Shown here piece after piece: positions 17,127 to 25,481 of a stretch of DNA of 35,329 nt (positions within the stretch are counted from its first letter, which is position 1; every line of letters starts with the position of its first letter). Made by a program: the position numbers and the translations under genes. The stretch comes from a candidate division WOR-3 bacterium (GTDB lineage Bacteria; Hydrothermota; Tepidihabitantia; Tepidihabitantales; DTDR01). The notes beneath the pieces are model-generated. The model was not told the DNA's origin, did not search any database, and was given only the letters and a program-made list of their open reading frames with translations. The stretch covers positions 1 to 35,329 of the forward strand of contig JBDRVE010000016.1 of NCBI GenBank assembly GCA_039801725.1, read 5' to 3'.

Positions 17127-17155
17127 TTGAAAAATCTTTCAATTTTAATTATTAT
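17127..17155 (+). promoter_or_regulatory. Promoter of the DUF72-cdd pair, leaderless type
   Basis: TTGAAA (17127-17132), 17 bp, TATTAT (17150-17155). The ATG at 17162 begins on the seventh base after the -10 box, exactly where transcription should start. No Shine-Dalgarno sequence is present. Confidence 0.6.
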
Positions 17156-17161
17156 TAACTA

Positions 17162-17857
17162 ATGGAAATTTATGTGGGAACTTCTGGTTGGTATTATGAT
17201 TGGAACTTAGAGGGTACTTTTGATTGGTATCTTAAAAATTCTAAATTAAATGCTGTTGAGTTAAATGTTTCTTTTTATCGTTTTCCTTTTCCTAATCAAG
17301 TTAAAAGTTGGGCAAATAAAGGTAAAAGTTTAAGGTGGGCGATTAAGGTTTCGCGGATAATTACTCATCGTTTTAAATTAAGTGAGAAATCTTATTCTTT
17401 TTATGAGAGGTTTATAAATCTTTTTAAAATCCTTGATAACTATATTGATTTTTATCTTTTTCAATTGCCACCAAATTTTACACCCAAAAGTATTGATAAA
17501 TTGGAGAAATTTATTGATTATACAAATCTAAAAGAAAGGTTTGCTTTGGAGATGAGAAATGATAAATGGTTTAAAGAGGAGTATTATAAGTGGGCAGAAA
17601 AGAAAAAAATTACTTGGGTTTCTATCGATGCTCCTGATTTTGGTGAAATTATTGTAAAAACCAATGATTATATTTATATAAGATTTCATGGAAAAGATGT
17701 TTGGTATGCTTATGATTATTCTAAAAAAGAATTGAAAAATATTGCTAAAAAGATAATTGAGAAAAAACCTAAAAAAGTCTATGCCTTTTTTAATAATAAT
17801 CATGCTATGTTAAAAAATGCCCAACTATTTATGGAGATATTGTATGAAACAGATTAG
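17162..17857 (+). CDS. DUF72 (YecE-like) family protein
   Basis: A 231-aa protein of the DUF72 TIM-barrel family. It shows the family's opening YVGTSGWYYDWN, AVELNVSFYRFP, the WAIKVSRIITH strand, FLFQLPPNF, FALEMRNDKWF, WVSIDAPDF, YIRFHGKD, and the end KKVYAFFNNNHAMLKNAQ. The biochemical function of this widespread family is not established; structures resemble sugar-phosphate isomerase/endonuclease IV barrels. It overlaps the downstream cytidine deaminase by 14 nt, so the two are co-translated, but that pairing does not define a function. Confidence 0.85.
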   Translation: MEIYVGTSGWYYDWNLEGTFDWYLKNSKLNAVELNVSFYRFPFPNQVKSWANKGKSLRWAIKVSRIITHRFKLSEKSYSFYERFINLFKILDNYIDFYLFQLPPNFTPKSIDKLEKFIDYTNLKERFALEMRNDKWFKEEYYKWAEKKKITWVSIDAPDFGEIIVKTNDYIYIRFHGKDVWYAYDYSKKELKNIAKKIIEKKPKKVYAFFNNNHAMLKNAQLFMEILYETD

Positions 17858-18272
17858 AAAATATGTTAATTTATTAAAAGAAATCATAAAAAATAGTTAT
17901 TCTCCTTATTCTGCTTTTCCCGTAGCAGCTTTATTAGTTACTAAAAATAATATTTATTTTGGCGTTAATATTGAAAATGTTTCTTTTTCTTTAACTATTT
18001 GTGCAGAAAGGGTAGCAATTTTTAAGGCAATAAGTGAAGGCGACAGAAATTTTCAAAAATTAATAATCTATACACCAACAAAAAATTTTATTTATCCTTG
18101 TGGTGCTTGTTTACAAGTGTTAAAAGAATTTAAAAAAGATTTGGAAGTAATTTTAGTAAATAAAAATGGGAAAATAAGAAAAGAAAGGTTAAAAAATTTG
18201 ATAAAAAATTTTAGCCCGCCCTCATTAAAAAAGAATAATAGAGGGCGGGCTTCCTTTTGTTCTATTGGGTAA
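17844..18272 (+). CDS. cdd: Cytidine deaminase, with a probable read-through tail
   Basis: This zinc enzyme hydrolyses cytidine or deoxycytidine to uridine for pyrimidine salvage. From the ATG at 17844 (GGAG upstream, inside the DUF72 gene) it is 142 aa. SPYSAFPVAALL, GVNIENVSFSLTICAERVAIF (read in two parts; Cys53-Ala-Glu55) and PCGACLQVL (Cys86, Cys89) give the zinc ligands and catalytic glutamate. An upstream ATG at 17817 adds only an unlikely MPNYLWRYC. The last 19 codons read through a strong terminator hairpin and overlap the kelch gene end by 11 nt. One more A in the run at 18204-18209 would end the protein at LIKKF with TAG at 18213-18215, right at the hairpin base. Confidence 0.88.
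   Translation: MKQIRKYVNLLKEIIKNSYSPYSAFPVAALLVTKNNIYFGVNIENVSFSLTICAERVAIFKAISEGDRNFQKLIIYTPTKNFIYPCGACLQVLKEFKKDLEVILVNKNGKIRKERLKNLIKNFSPPSLKKNNRGRASFCSIG
18214..18252. terminator. Strong bidirectional intrinsic terminator
   Basis: A perfect 11-bp GC-rich stem, AGCCCGCCCTC/GAGGGCGGGCT, with a 17-nt A-rich loop. On the plus strand it is followed by TCCTTTTGTTCT; on the minus strand by AAAATTTTTTATC. It serves both cdd (+) and the 732-aa kelch gene (-), which converge here, and stands out in the AT-rich surroundings. Confidence 0.9.
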
Positions 18273-20460
18273 TGATTAGTTTATAGTTTTTAATTTCTCT
18301 TTCTTTCTGCCATCTCAAGAAGTAGATTCCTTTTTTTAAATCTTTCATGTTAACCATTTTTTCTTCTAAGGAGATCTTCTTTACAAGTTGGCCATTGAGA
18401 TTGTAGATTTCGCAAATTCCTTTGCCTTTTGGTAAGGAATAAATCGTGCCGATAACTTTTTCATATTTTTCCTCAGCAATATTTAAATAAGGAGGATAAT
18501 AAAAGATAACAGAAACAGAATCGTCTACAATATGATTTGGTGGTTGACCGTTATAATTATATTGATGATACCAGCGATTAGCACCATAAAGCCCTTGGAT
18601 ACCAACAGTATTAGAATTTAATGTTCCGGTCATACTTAAATAGCTAAATCTAATCACTCCGTTCCGATAAAGAATAATTTCAAAAGTCTCTACTTCGTTG
18701 GGAGCATTAAATCTTGGCACATTTACCCAGGCAAAGACAACAAAATTTCCTTGCGGATCATTATATTGATAAACAGTACCGGATGTTCTTAAATCAAGGT
18801 CATCCCACCAACCACAAATATGATTTCTAATTGCTGTTGGAAAGCCAGTATTAGAATAAGCATAAGCAGCTGAATCGGATAAGAAGCCATTGGTACATAC
18901 ATAAATTGTATTTAATGTTTGCCCATAATATCTAAACGGAAAAGGTAATGTTGTTTGAACATAACCATCATCAGCACTTGGATACCAACCGGAAAGAGGT
19001 GTTCCTGAGGTTGGGTCAATCCAAACAAAGGTAACGGTATCAGGTTCTTGCGTTGATTCGTAAATGTAACCAAAACCATCTGGTTCACTTCCTACCCTTA
19101 CCTCAACTCTTGTTCTCATCGTATCGTTTGAAGGGTCTTCATCACCGGGTAAAGACGTAAAAGCAGTTATCTTATAAACTTTTCCTGGAGGAGGTGTTAA
19201 TCTTCCAAATTCAATAGATAAACTCTCTCTTGATGATAATGTGATAGTCGTATCCTTTTGAATTAATAAAGTATCACCAATTGAATCATAAACAGAGAAA
19301 GTAGTAACAAATGTTTCTGTATTTAGACCATAATTCATCACTACACCAATAAAAGGAGTTTCCACATTTGGTCGGGTTCTAATAGTGGGAGAAATTCTCT
19401 TTACTCCTACATCATGATTAAATTGCCTTAAATCAAGTCCTTCGTGAGTATTTACATAACCGGTTCCGGTATATCCACCGGCGACATAAAGCATACCTGT
19501 TGGGTCGACAGCAATTCCGTAGACGTTAGAAACAGCGGTTGGTTTATTTGCCCATTGGGACCAAGTGTTTGTTCTTGGATTATAGGAACGAGTTTCAGCA
19601 GTGACTCCGGCAGAGACATTACCGCCGACTAAGAAGAGTTCATCATTATAGACACCACAAATTGTCCGATATCTTGTTTCACCAGGACAAGAAGGACCTG
19701 TAGTCCAAGTAATTTGAGTAGGATTTTCAGGATTAATTGTACCAATAAAAGTTATATTTGTAGCACCACTAGAGCCATAACCTGTAGAAACAACAATTGT
19801 ATCTCCAATTATTCCTGCTCCTGGCGTGCCTAATGGTTGAGGCATAGAAGTACAGGTGTACCAACTATTAGCAAATGGGTCATACATGTAAACCGAAGCT
19901 ATTGGTGGAGAACTTGAACTCCAGTTTCCGCCACCGATCACATAAATTAGAGAATCTCGCCAAACACCAATTCCAAAATCATGATTGAGAATAGGCATAG
20001 GAGCACCAGTTGTCCAACTATTATTTACTGGGTCATAGATTTCCACAACATTAAGACCGGTTCCAAAAGTTTGGCAACCGCCAATTACGTAAATCTTCCC
20101 TGTTTTACCTACATAAGCAGCTCGACCAATTGCCCGAGCAGTTGGCATTGGTGCTTTTTCTGTCCAAGAATTTGTTCTTACATCATATTCTAAAACGATA
20201 TTCTGTACTGTGCCACCTGACACTTGGAAACCACCAAAGGAATACCATTTTTTTTCACCATTAACTATACAGAAAGCGGTCATTTGATGTGCTCGGGTCG
20301 TAGGCAATGGAGCAAAAGTAAGCCATTCATTATAATCGCAAGAATTTTCTTTTGGTTTTGAGAAAGAAGTAGTAGGAGCGTAATCAGGGTTCAATTGATA
20401 GGAGAATAAAAAAATTGGTAAATATACAAATATAATGAAATAGTTTCTTTTCATTTTCAC
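18262..20460 (-). CDS. Large exported kelch-repeat protein with T9SS-type sorting domain
   Basis: A 732-aa protein with a signal peptide (residues about 1-21: MKMKRNYFIIFVYLPIFLFS). Six kelch blades at about 45-345 are marked by YSFGGFQ, YVIGGCQ, YVIGGGN, VVSTGYG, FLVGGNV and YVAGGYT. A CARDB/Ig-like segment at about 355-455 reads HDVGVKRISP ... NYGLNTETF ... PGDEDPSNDT. A beta-rich domain at about 460-665 has FPFRYYGQTLNTIYVCTNGF, ICGWWDDLD and VETFEIILYRNGVIRFSY, a nidogen-like pattern found in other exported bacterial proteins. The last 65 residues are T9SS-like (ICEIYNLNGQLVKKI ... LKKGIYFLRW). It is probably a cell-surface adhesin or binding protein. GGGGGTG precedes the ATG. It is divergent from the wzz-like gene. 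Confidence 0.85.
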   Translation of the reverse strand: MKMKRNYFIIFVYLPIFLFSYQLNPDYAPTTSFSKPKENSCDYNEWLTFAPLPTTRAHQMTAFCIVNGEKKWYSFGGFQVSGGTVQNIVLEYDVRTNSWTEKAPMPTARAIGRAAYVGKTGKIYVIGGCQTFGTGLNVVEIYDPVNNSWTTGAPMPILNHDFGIGVWRDSLIYVIGGGNWSSSSPPIASVYMYDPFANSWYTCTSMPQPLGTPGAGIIGDTIVVSTGYGSSGATNITFIGTINPENPTQITWTTGPSCPGETRYRTICGVYNDELFLVGGNVSAGVTAETRSYNPRTNTWSQWANKPTAVSNVYGIAVDPTGMLYVAGGYTGTGYVNTHEGLDLRQFNHDVGVKRISPTIRTRPNVETPFIGVVMNYGLNTETFVTTFSVYDSIGDTLLIQKDTTITLSSRESLSIEFGRLTPPPGKVYKITAFTSLPGDEDPSNDTMRTRVEVRVGSEPDGFGYIYESTQEPDTVTFVWIDPTSGTPLSGWYPSADDGYVQTTLPFPFRYYGQTLNTIYVCTNGFLSDSAAYAYSNTGFPTAIRNHICGWWDDLDLRTSGTVYQYNDPQGNFVVFAWVNVPRFNAPNEVETFEIILYRNGVIRFSYLSMTGTLNSNTVGIQGLYGANRWYHQYNYNGQPPNHIVDDSVSVIFYYPPYLNIAEEKYEKVIGTIYSLPKGKGICEIYNLNGQLVKKISLEEKMVNMKDLKKGIYFLRWQKEREIKNYKLIITQ

Positions 20461-20479
20461 CCCCTTTATTTAAAGAAAA

Positions 20480-20507
20480 AGTATAAAATAAAATATTAAA
20501 AAGTCAA
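20480..20507 (-). promoter_or_regulatory. Leftward promoter of the large kelch gene
   Basis: On the minus strand TTGACT (20502-20507), 16 bp, TATACT (20480-20485), giving a leader of about 13 nt that contains AAAGGGGGTG. It is back to back with the rightward promoter; 10 bp separate the two -35 boxes. Confidence 0.6.
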
Positions 20508-20517
20508 TATAAAAAAA

Positions 20518-20545
20518 TTGATTTTTGGATTTTTTTTATTAAAAT
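20518..20545 (+). promoter_or_regulatory. Rightward promoter of the polysaccharide operon, leaderless type
   Basis: TTGATT (20518-20523), 16 bp, TAAAAT (20540-20545). The ATG at 20552 is the seventh base after the -10 box, at the expected transcription start. No Shine-Dalgarno sequence. Confidence 0.6.
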
Positions 20546-20551
20546 AATTTA

Positions 20552-21712
20552 ATGAATTATTTAAAAATTTTATTCCGAGGTAGAAAATTTATTTTTTGGA
20601 ATGTGTTTATAATTACTCTTTTTTCTTTAATTTTATCTTTTATTTTACCTAAAAAATATAAAGCAACCGGTCAAATTTTACCTCCACCCGATGAGCCAAC
20701 AATTTATAGTCTTTCAACAGTTTTACCAGGTGCTTCACCGACTCAACGGTTGATGTTAAGAAGTTGGAATATAAGTGATATTTTAGTAGCAATTTTAAAA
20801 AGTAGGACAATTGGCGAATATGTGATCAATAATACTAAATTTTTAAATTTTTATAAGTTTAAAAGAGTAGAAGATGCGCTCAATTTTTTAAATAAGATTA
20901 CTAAGATTTCTCAAAGCGAAGAGATGGTAATAAAAATTAGCGTCGAAGTAAAAGACAGAAATCTTGCTAGCGATATGGTGAATGCTTATATTTATGCTTT
21001 AGATAATTTTCTAAAGGAATCGATGATGAGCAGAGGAAAATATTTAAGGATATTTTTGGAAAACCAATTAAAAAAAATAGAAAAAGAATTAGCCGAAGCT
21101 CGCGAATCCTTAAAAGTTTTTCAAGAAAGACATAATTTACCAGAATTAGAGGAAGGATTAAAATCCGTATTAGATGCATATGCCCAATTAAAATCTCAGT
21201 TGACAGTTAAAGAAGCGGAATTAGAAATGGTAAAAGATATTTCTTCTCCTGATAATCCTTATTATCAAAATTTAATAGCGGAAGTAAAGAAATTCCGTGA
21301 AAAATTAAGCGAAATGGAAAGAGGCAGTGGTTTGGGAGGTTTTGGTCCTGGTTTTGGGACTCCTTTTAAACAATTGCCGGCGGTAGCGAGTGAATATATA
21401 AAAAGATACCAGGAGTGGAAGTTGAAAGGTGAAGTCTATCTTTTATTACAACAGCAATATGAACAAGCAAAACTTACGGAGGCAAAAGATACTCCCACAA
21501 TTACAATCTTAGATTACGCAAAGGTGCCGGAAAAATATTCTTTTCCTAAGAAAAAAATTTTTGTTATGGTTGGCTTCTTATTTTCTTTAATTTTTAGTAT
21601 TTTAGTTTTGCTTACTAAGGAATATATCGAAACCCGTAAAGAACTAAAAAATTTTCTTTCGGAAGTGTTTGCTATTTTGAAAAAAGAGCTTTCATTTAAA
21701 AAGAAAGCATGA
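20552..21712 (+). CDS. Wzz/GumC-type polysaccharide chain-length regulator
   Basis: A 386-aa inner-membrane polysaccharide co-polymerase. One membrane segment lies at about 16-33 (FWNVFIITLFSLILSFIL) and a second at about 337-357 (IFVMVGFLFSLIFSILVLL). The large extracytoplasmic part between them has a Wzz domain start (LPKKYKATGQILPP) and a long coiled coil (about 160-260). A Pro-containing DYAKVPEKYSFPKKK precedes the second segment, as in this family. A Gly/Phe-rich GSGLGGFGPGFGTPF loop interrupts the helical part. No C-terminal tyrosine-kinase domain is present. It would set the modal length of the polymer made by the adjacent genes, and overlaps wecB by 4 nt. Confidence 0.87.
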   Translation: MNYLKILFRGRKFIFWNVFIITLFSLILSFILPKKYKATGQILPPPDEPTIYSLSTVLPGASPTQRLMLRSWNISDILVAILKSRTIGEYVINNTKFLNFYKFKRVEDALNFLNKITKISQSEEMVIKISVEVKDRNLASDMVNAYIYALDNFLKESMMSRGKYLRIFLENQLKKIEKELAEARESLKVFQERHNLPELEEGLKSVLDAYAQLKSQLTVKEAELEMVKDISSPDNPYYQNLIAEVKKFREKLSEMERGSGLGGFGPGFGTPFKQLPAVASEYIKRYQEWKLKGEVYLLLQQQYEQAKLTEAKDTPTITILDYAKVPEKYSFPKKKIFVMVGFLFSLIFSILVLLTKEYIETRKELKNFLSEVFAILKKELSFKKKA

Positions 21713-22854
21713 GAATTCCTAAAATTCTTTTTGCTTTTGGGACAAGGCCAGAAGCAATAAAATTAGCACCGGTTATTCAAGAAATAAGAAAAGAGAATAA
21801 TAAGAAATTTTTTGAAAGCTATGTTTGTGTTACTGCCCAACACCGGGAAATGTTAGATGAGGTTTTAAAATTATTTGAAATTCAGGTAGATTACGATTTG
21901 AATATTATGGAGTATAATCAAACACCTCGTCAGGTGACCGAGAGAATCTTAAAAAAATTTTATCCTTGTTTAAAAAAAATAAATCCCGATTTAGTAATTG
22001 TCCAAGGGGATACTACTTCTGCTTTTGCTTGTGCTTTACTTGCCTTTTACGAAAAAATTAAAGTAGCCCATATTGAAGCTGGGTTAAGAACCGAAGATAA
22101 GTATCAACCTTATCCGGAAGAAATGAATCGTCGTTTAATTTCTCCTCTTGCGGATATTAATTTTGCTCCCACTAAGATAGCCGAAAAAAATCTTTTGAAA
22201 GAAAATATTCCTAAGAAAAAAATTTTTATTACGGGAAATACGGTTGTTGATGCTCTTTTAAGAATTAAAAAAAAATTCAACATAAAAGGTAATATTAAAA
22301 AGAAGAAGAATATTCTTGTTACTATTCATCGACGAGAAAATTGGGGGAGACCCTTAGAAGAAGTTTGTGAGGCGATTAAAAGTTTAACCGAAATTTTTCC
22401 ATTTTTAAAATTTTACATCCCGGTTCATTTAAATCCTAATGTTAAAAAAGTAATCTATAGAAAACTAGAAAACATTTCTCAAGTAGTTCTTTTACCCCCT
22501 TTACCCTACTTTCAATTTTTGCAACTTATGGGAGAGAGTTTTTTAATTCTAACCGATTCAGGTGGAATTTGTGAAGAAGCACCTAGTTTTAATGTACCTG
22601 TACTAATTTTGCGTAACAAAACTGAACGGAAAGAGGCGGTAATAAAAGGATTAGCAAAATTAGTGGGTACTTCTTATAAAAGTATAATAAAGAATGTGAG
22701 CGAACTAATAATTGATTCAAGAAAGTATTATCAAATGGTTAAAAAAACCAATCCTTTTGGTGATGGGAAAGCAGCCACAAGGATTGTTGAGTATTTAAAA
22801 TTTTATTATGGATTTACAACCAAAAAACCAAAATCTTTTAACAGCGGAGATTAG
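21709..22854 (+). CDS. wecB: UDP-N-acetylglucosamine 2-epimerase (non-hydrolysing)
   Basis: A 381-aa cytosolic enzyme that interconverts UDP-GlcNAc and UDP-ManNAc. It is recognised by FAFGTRPEAIKLAPVIQEI at the start, VTAQHREMLDEVL, VIVQGDTTSAFA, AHIEAGLRTEDKYQPYPEE, MNRRLISPLADI, ITGNTVVDALL, TIHRRENWG and LTDSGGICEEAPSF. Together these cover the UDP-binding and catalytic histidine/acidic residues. The usual neighbour UDP-ManNAc dehydrogenase (wecC) is not in the window, so ManNAc itself may be used. It sits between the chain-length and ligase-like genes, overlapping the latter by 47 nt. Confidence 0.93.
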   Translation: MRIPKILFAFGTRPEAIKLAPVIQEIRKENNKKFFESYVCVTAQHREMLDEVLKLFEIQVDYDLNIMEYNQTPRQVTERILKKFYPCLKKINPDLVIVQGDTTSAFACALLAFYEKIKVAHIEAGLRTEDKYQPYPEEMNRRLISPLADINFAPTKIAEKNLLKENIPKKKIFITGNTVVDALLRIKKKFNIKGNIKKKKNILVTIHRRENWGRPLEEVCEAIKSLTEIFPFLKFYIPVHLNPNVKKVIYRKLENISQVVLLPPLPYFQFLQLMGESFLILTDSGGICEEAPSFNVPVLILRNKTERKEAVIKGLAKLVGTSYKSIIKNVSELIIDSRKYYQMVKKTNPFGDGKAATRIVEYLKFYYGFTTKKPKSFNSGD

Positions 22855-24175
22855 ATTAAACTTCCTTTCTTTTATTTTGTTTTTGATCCTTCAAGCCTTT
22901 TTTTTAGTTATTTCTTTTTACTATGATTTACGTTATTTTTTACTTCCCCTATTGTTTTTTCTTTTTTTATCCTTTTTAATTTTAGATAAAAACCGTTTAA
23001 AAATTTTTTTAATTTTTACTATCTTTTTTGCATCACTCTTGATGAAACCAACTTCTCGCAGATGGGTACTCTTAAGATTAGAAGAAATTCCATTTCTTGT
23101 ACTTCTTTTTTTGACTTTCTTAGCCTTTGAAAGAAAAGAAAAATATCGTTTACAAACAAAAAAGGATTATTTATTATTAGGTTTTCTTTTGTGGACCTGT
23201 TTTTCTTTCTTTTACGGAATTTTTTTAGGCAACTCTTTGTATCAAGCAATTGATGATTTTCTTTTAGTATTTTTTTATGCTTTTTATTTCTTAGTATTAA
23301 TTTATTTTCAAGAAGAAAAATGGCAAAAAATTTTAATGGTTTCAATTATTATTATTTCTGTTTTGGTGTCTTTACAATATGTAGTTCCTTTTTTACTTAC
23401 TTTTCATATTAAAAGATATGCTACTGACCAACAGCATCTTTTTAATATTGGTTATCCTTTATTAGTTTCCTATATTATCTTTGGTGAGAAAGAAAAATAT
23501 AAAATTCTTGCAGGTTTATCATTAATCCCAATGACTCTAGCGGTGATAATCTCGCTTACCCGGGCTTTATGGATAACAATTCCCTTTTCAGTTTTTATAA
23601 TTTTAATAATCTATTTGGGACAACAAAAAAAATTAAAACAATTTTTTAGTGTTTTTTTTGTCTTTTTGATAATATTTCTTATTATTTATTTTTTATTTAC
23701 GAAAAAAGTAGATTTCAGAAAATTTATAAAAGTAAGAGAACATGCTTTTGTCAGTTTGAAAACCGATCTTTCTCTTTTAGAAAGAATTCTTTCTGCTAGG
23801 CATTTAATTAATCAATTTAAAAAAAACCCAATTTTTGGTGTTGGTTTAGGAAAGACTTATCCCGGTGTAATTCCTTGGAAAAAAAAGTTGAAATTTTCTT
23901 GGATGGATTGTTTATTTATTAATTTGTTATGGAAATTTGGAATAATTGGTTTGATACTATTTTTAGGTGTTTACTATTATTTTTTAAAAAATATTATTAA
24001 AATTTTAAAAAAACCTAAGAATAATTTTCAGAAATGGGTTAGTATAGGAATGTTATCGGTTTTTATTTCCTTAGCAATATTAAGTATTGAATCAGGATTT
24101 TTATTGATTTATCGATTTAATTTAGTTTTAGCATCTTTATTAGCAATTTTCAATTTGTGGGCACTTCAAAACTGA
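22808..24175 (+). CDS. O-antigen ligase/polymerase-like membrane protein (WaaL/Wzy type)
   Basis: A 455-aa protein with about ten or more hydrophobic segments and a large loop at about 300-365. The loop holds the O-antigen ligase-type signature ARHLINQFKKNPIFGVGLG, followed by SWMDCLFINLLWKFGIIGLI. Such proteins either join finished O-antigen or capsule repeats to a carrier (WaaL) or polymerise the repeats (Wzy); sequence alone does not separate them. As no other polymerase is visible in the locus, Wzy is at least as likely. The ATG at 22808 lies inside wecB in another frame (47-nt overlap); a later start cannot be excluded. It is the last gene of this rightward operon. Confidence 0.75.
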   Translation: MDLQPKNQNLLTAEIRLNFLSFILFLILQAFFLVISFYYDLRYFLLPLLFFLFLSFLILDKNRLKIFLIFTIFFASLLMKPTSRRWVLLRLEEIPFLVLLFLTFLAFERKEKYRLQTKKDYLLLGFLLWTCFSFFYGIFLGNSLYQAIDDFLLVFFYAFYFLVLIYFQEEKWQKILMVSIIIISVLVSLQYVVPFLLTFHIKRYATDQQHLFNIGYPLLVSYIIFGEKEKYKILAGLSLIPMTLAVIISLTRALWITIPFSVFIILIIYLGQQKKLKQFFSVFFVFLIIFLIIYFLFTKKVDFRKFIKVREHAFVSLKTDLSLLERILSARHLINQFKKNPIFGVGLGKTYPGVIPWKKKLKFSWMDCLFINLLWKFGIIGLILFLGVYYYFLKNIIKILKKPKNNFQKWVSIGMLSVFISLAILSIESGFLLIYRFNLVLASLLAIFNLWALQN

Positions 24176-24361
24176 AATTTAAACGTAAATATTTTTAATT
24201 GCTATTTTAATCTTCAGAAAATTGTCTTTTGTTTTTAAAGTTTAATTCGTTGTGTTTCTATTAATATTAATCTTCTGGCAAATTTCCTACGTTATTGGGA
24301 TTTTAATTATTAAAATTTTGAAAGATTAATTTATAAAAACTTTCATAATCTTATTATGAGG
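24176..24361. other. Short intergenic gap between converging operons
   Basis: 186 nt between the ends of the ligase-like gene and the leftward glycosyltransferase operon. No reading frame, RNA gene or GC-rich terminator hairpin is visible. Confidence 0.5.
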
Positions 24362-25480
24362 TTAAGGTAGTTTATTTTTTATTAAAGCATACATTAAATC
24401 TAAAATTTGTTGAGCCGTTTTTTTAAAGGAAAACAATTTGGCTCTAATTAACCCTTTTTCTCTTAGTTCTTTTTGTAAAGAATGAGAAGAAAGTAATTTT
24501 TTTATTTGATTGGCTAAATCTTTTTCATCATAAGGGTTGAAATATAACACCGCATCGCCACCCACTTCTGGAAGACTGGAAGAAAAGGAAGTTATAGTTG
24601 GTACACCGCAATTTAAAGCCTCTAATACCGGCAAGCCAAATCCCTCATATAAAGAAGGATAAATAAATAAAGTAGCAGCGTTATAAAAATAACATAAATC
24701 TTCGTCATCAATAGAAAAAAGAAAGATAATTTTATTTTCTAAATTTAATTTCTTTACCATTTGAAAAATCCTTTGGTTTTTCCATCCCTTTTGGCCAATA
24801 ATTACTAACAAAAAATCTTTTTGGAAGTTTTCAAATGCTTTTATCAAAAGGGGGTAATTTTTGCGAGGTTCTATTGTGCCAACACTTAAAATAAAATCTT
24901 TTTCAATTTGATATTTTTCTTTAATCTTTGTTTTGGCAAGTTGTTTATCAAGGGGTCTAAAAATTTTGTCGACACCTTCAGGAATTGCTGTAATTTTGGA
25001 AGGAGAAATACCGAAAGAAATTAAACTCCTTTTTACGAAATTAGAGGGAGTAATTATATGGGTTACATAGCGGATAGTTTTCCAAAAAAGACTCCGGACA
25101 ATTAACCATGAGCGAAAAGGTAAAGTATGAGGAAAATAATAAAAAGATAAATCATGCACTGTAACTAAAGTAGGAATCCTTTTTGCCAATTTAAAAGGTA
25201 GAATATGATTTTGCCCCCAAAAAATATTAATTTTGTCTTGAAAAAAGAATTTTTCACCTTCCAATTGAAACCAAAAAGAACCTAATTTCTTAGTGAAGTT
25301 TTTCCCGATTCTTAAATTAATGTTTGCTATTTCTTTAGGCAGAATTATTTCCGTGGGAGAATAAAGAAGAAAAAGATCTTGGGGAGATAGGTTTATCAAA
25401 TTTATGAGGACATTTTTAAGATAACGAGCAATTCCTGCTTTAGGGAACCGAAAAATACTTCCGTCAATACCAATTCGCAT
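24362..25480 (-). CDS. GT4-family glycosyltransferase
   Basis: A 372-aa GT-B fold enzyme. The N-terminal acceptor half starts RIGIDGSIFRFPKAGIARYL, then has TVHDLSFYYFP and ITPSNFVKRSLISFGI. The donor half has ILSVGTIEPRKNYPLLIKAF and the GT4 signature SLYEGFGLPVLEALNCGVP, with both glutamates of the EX7E motif, then SSLPEVGGDAVLYFNP. It resembles mannosyl- and rhamnosyl-type transferases of O-antigen and capsule loci, but the sugar is not predictable. It is the last gene of the leftward wzx-GT-GT operon and lies one base after the preceding gene. Confidence 0.87.
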   Translation of the reverse strand: MRIGIDGSIFRFPKAGIARYLKNVLINLINLSPQDLFLLYSPTEIILPKEIANINLRIGKNFTKKLGSFWFQLEGEKFFFQDKINIFWGQNHILPFKLAKRIPTLVTVHDLSFYYFPHTLPFRSWLIVRSLFWKTIRYVTHIITPSNFVKRSLISFGISPSKITAIPEGVDKIFRPLDKQLAKTKIKEKYQIEKDFILSVGTIEPRKNYPLLIKAFENFQKDFLLVIIGQKGWKNQRIFQMVKKLNLENKIIFLFSIDDEDLCYFYNAATLFIYPSLYEGFGLPVLEALNCGVPTITSFSSSLPEVGGDAVLYFNPYDEKDLANQIKKLLSSHSLQKELREKGLIRAKLFSFKKTAQQILDLMYALIKNKLP

Positions 25481-25481
25481 T

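Noticed and set aside
17817-17843. Upstream ATG for cytidine deaminase
   Set aside because: It adds nine residues unlike the family start, whereas the ATG at 17844 has a GGAG at proper spacing.
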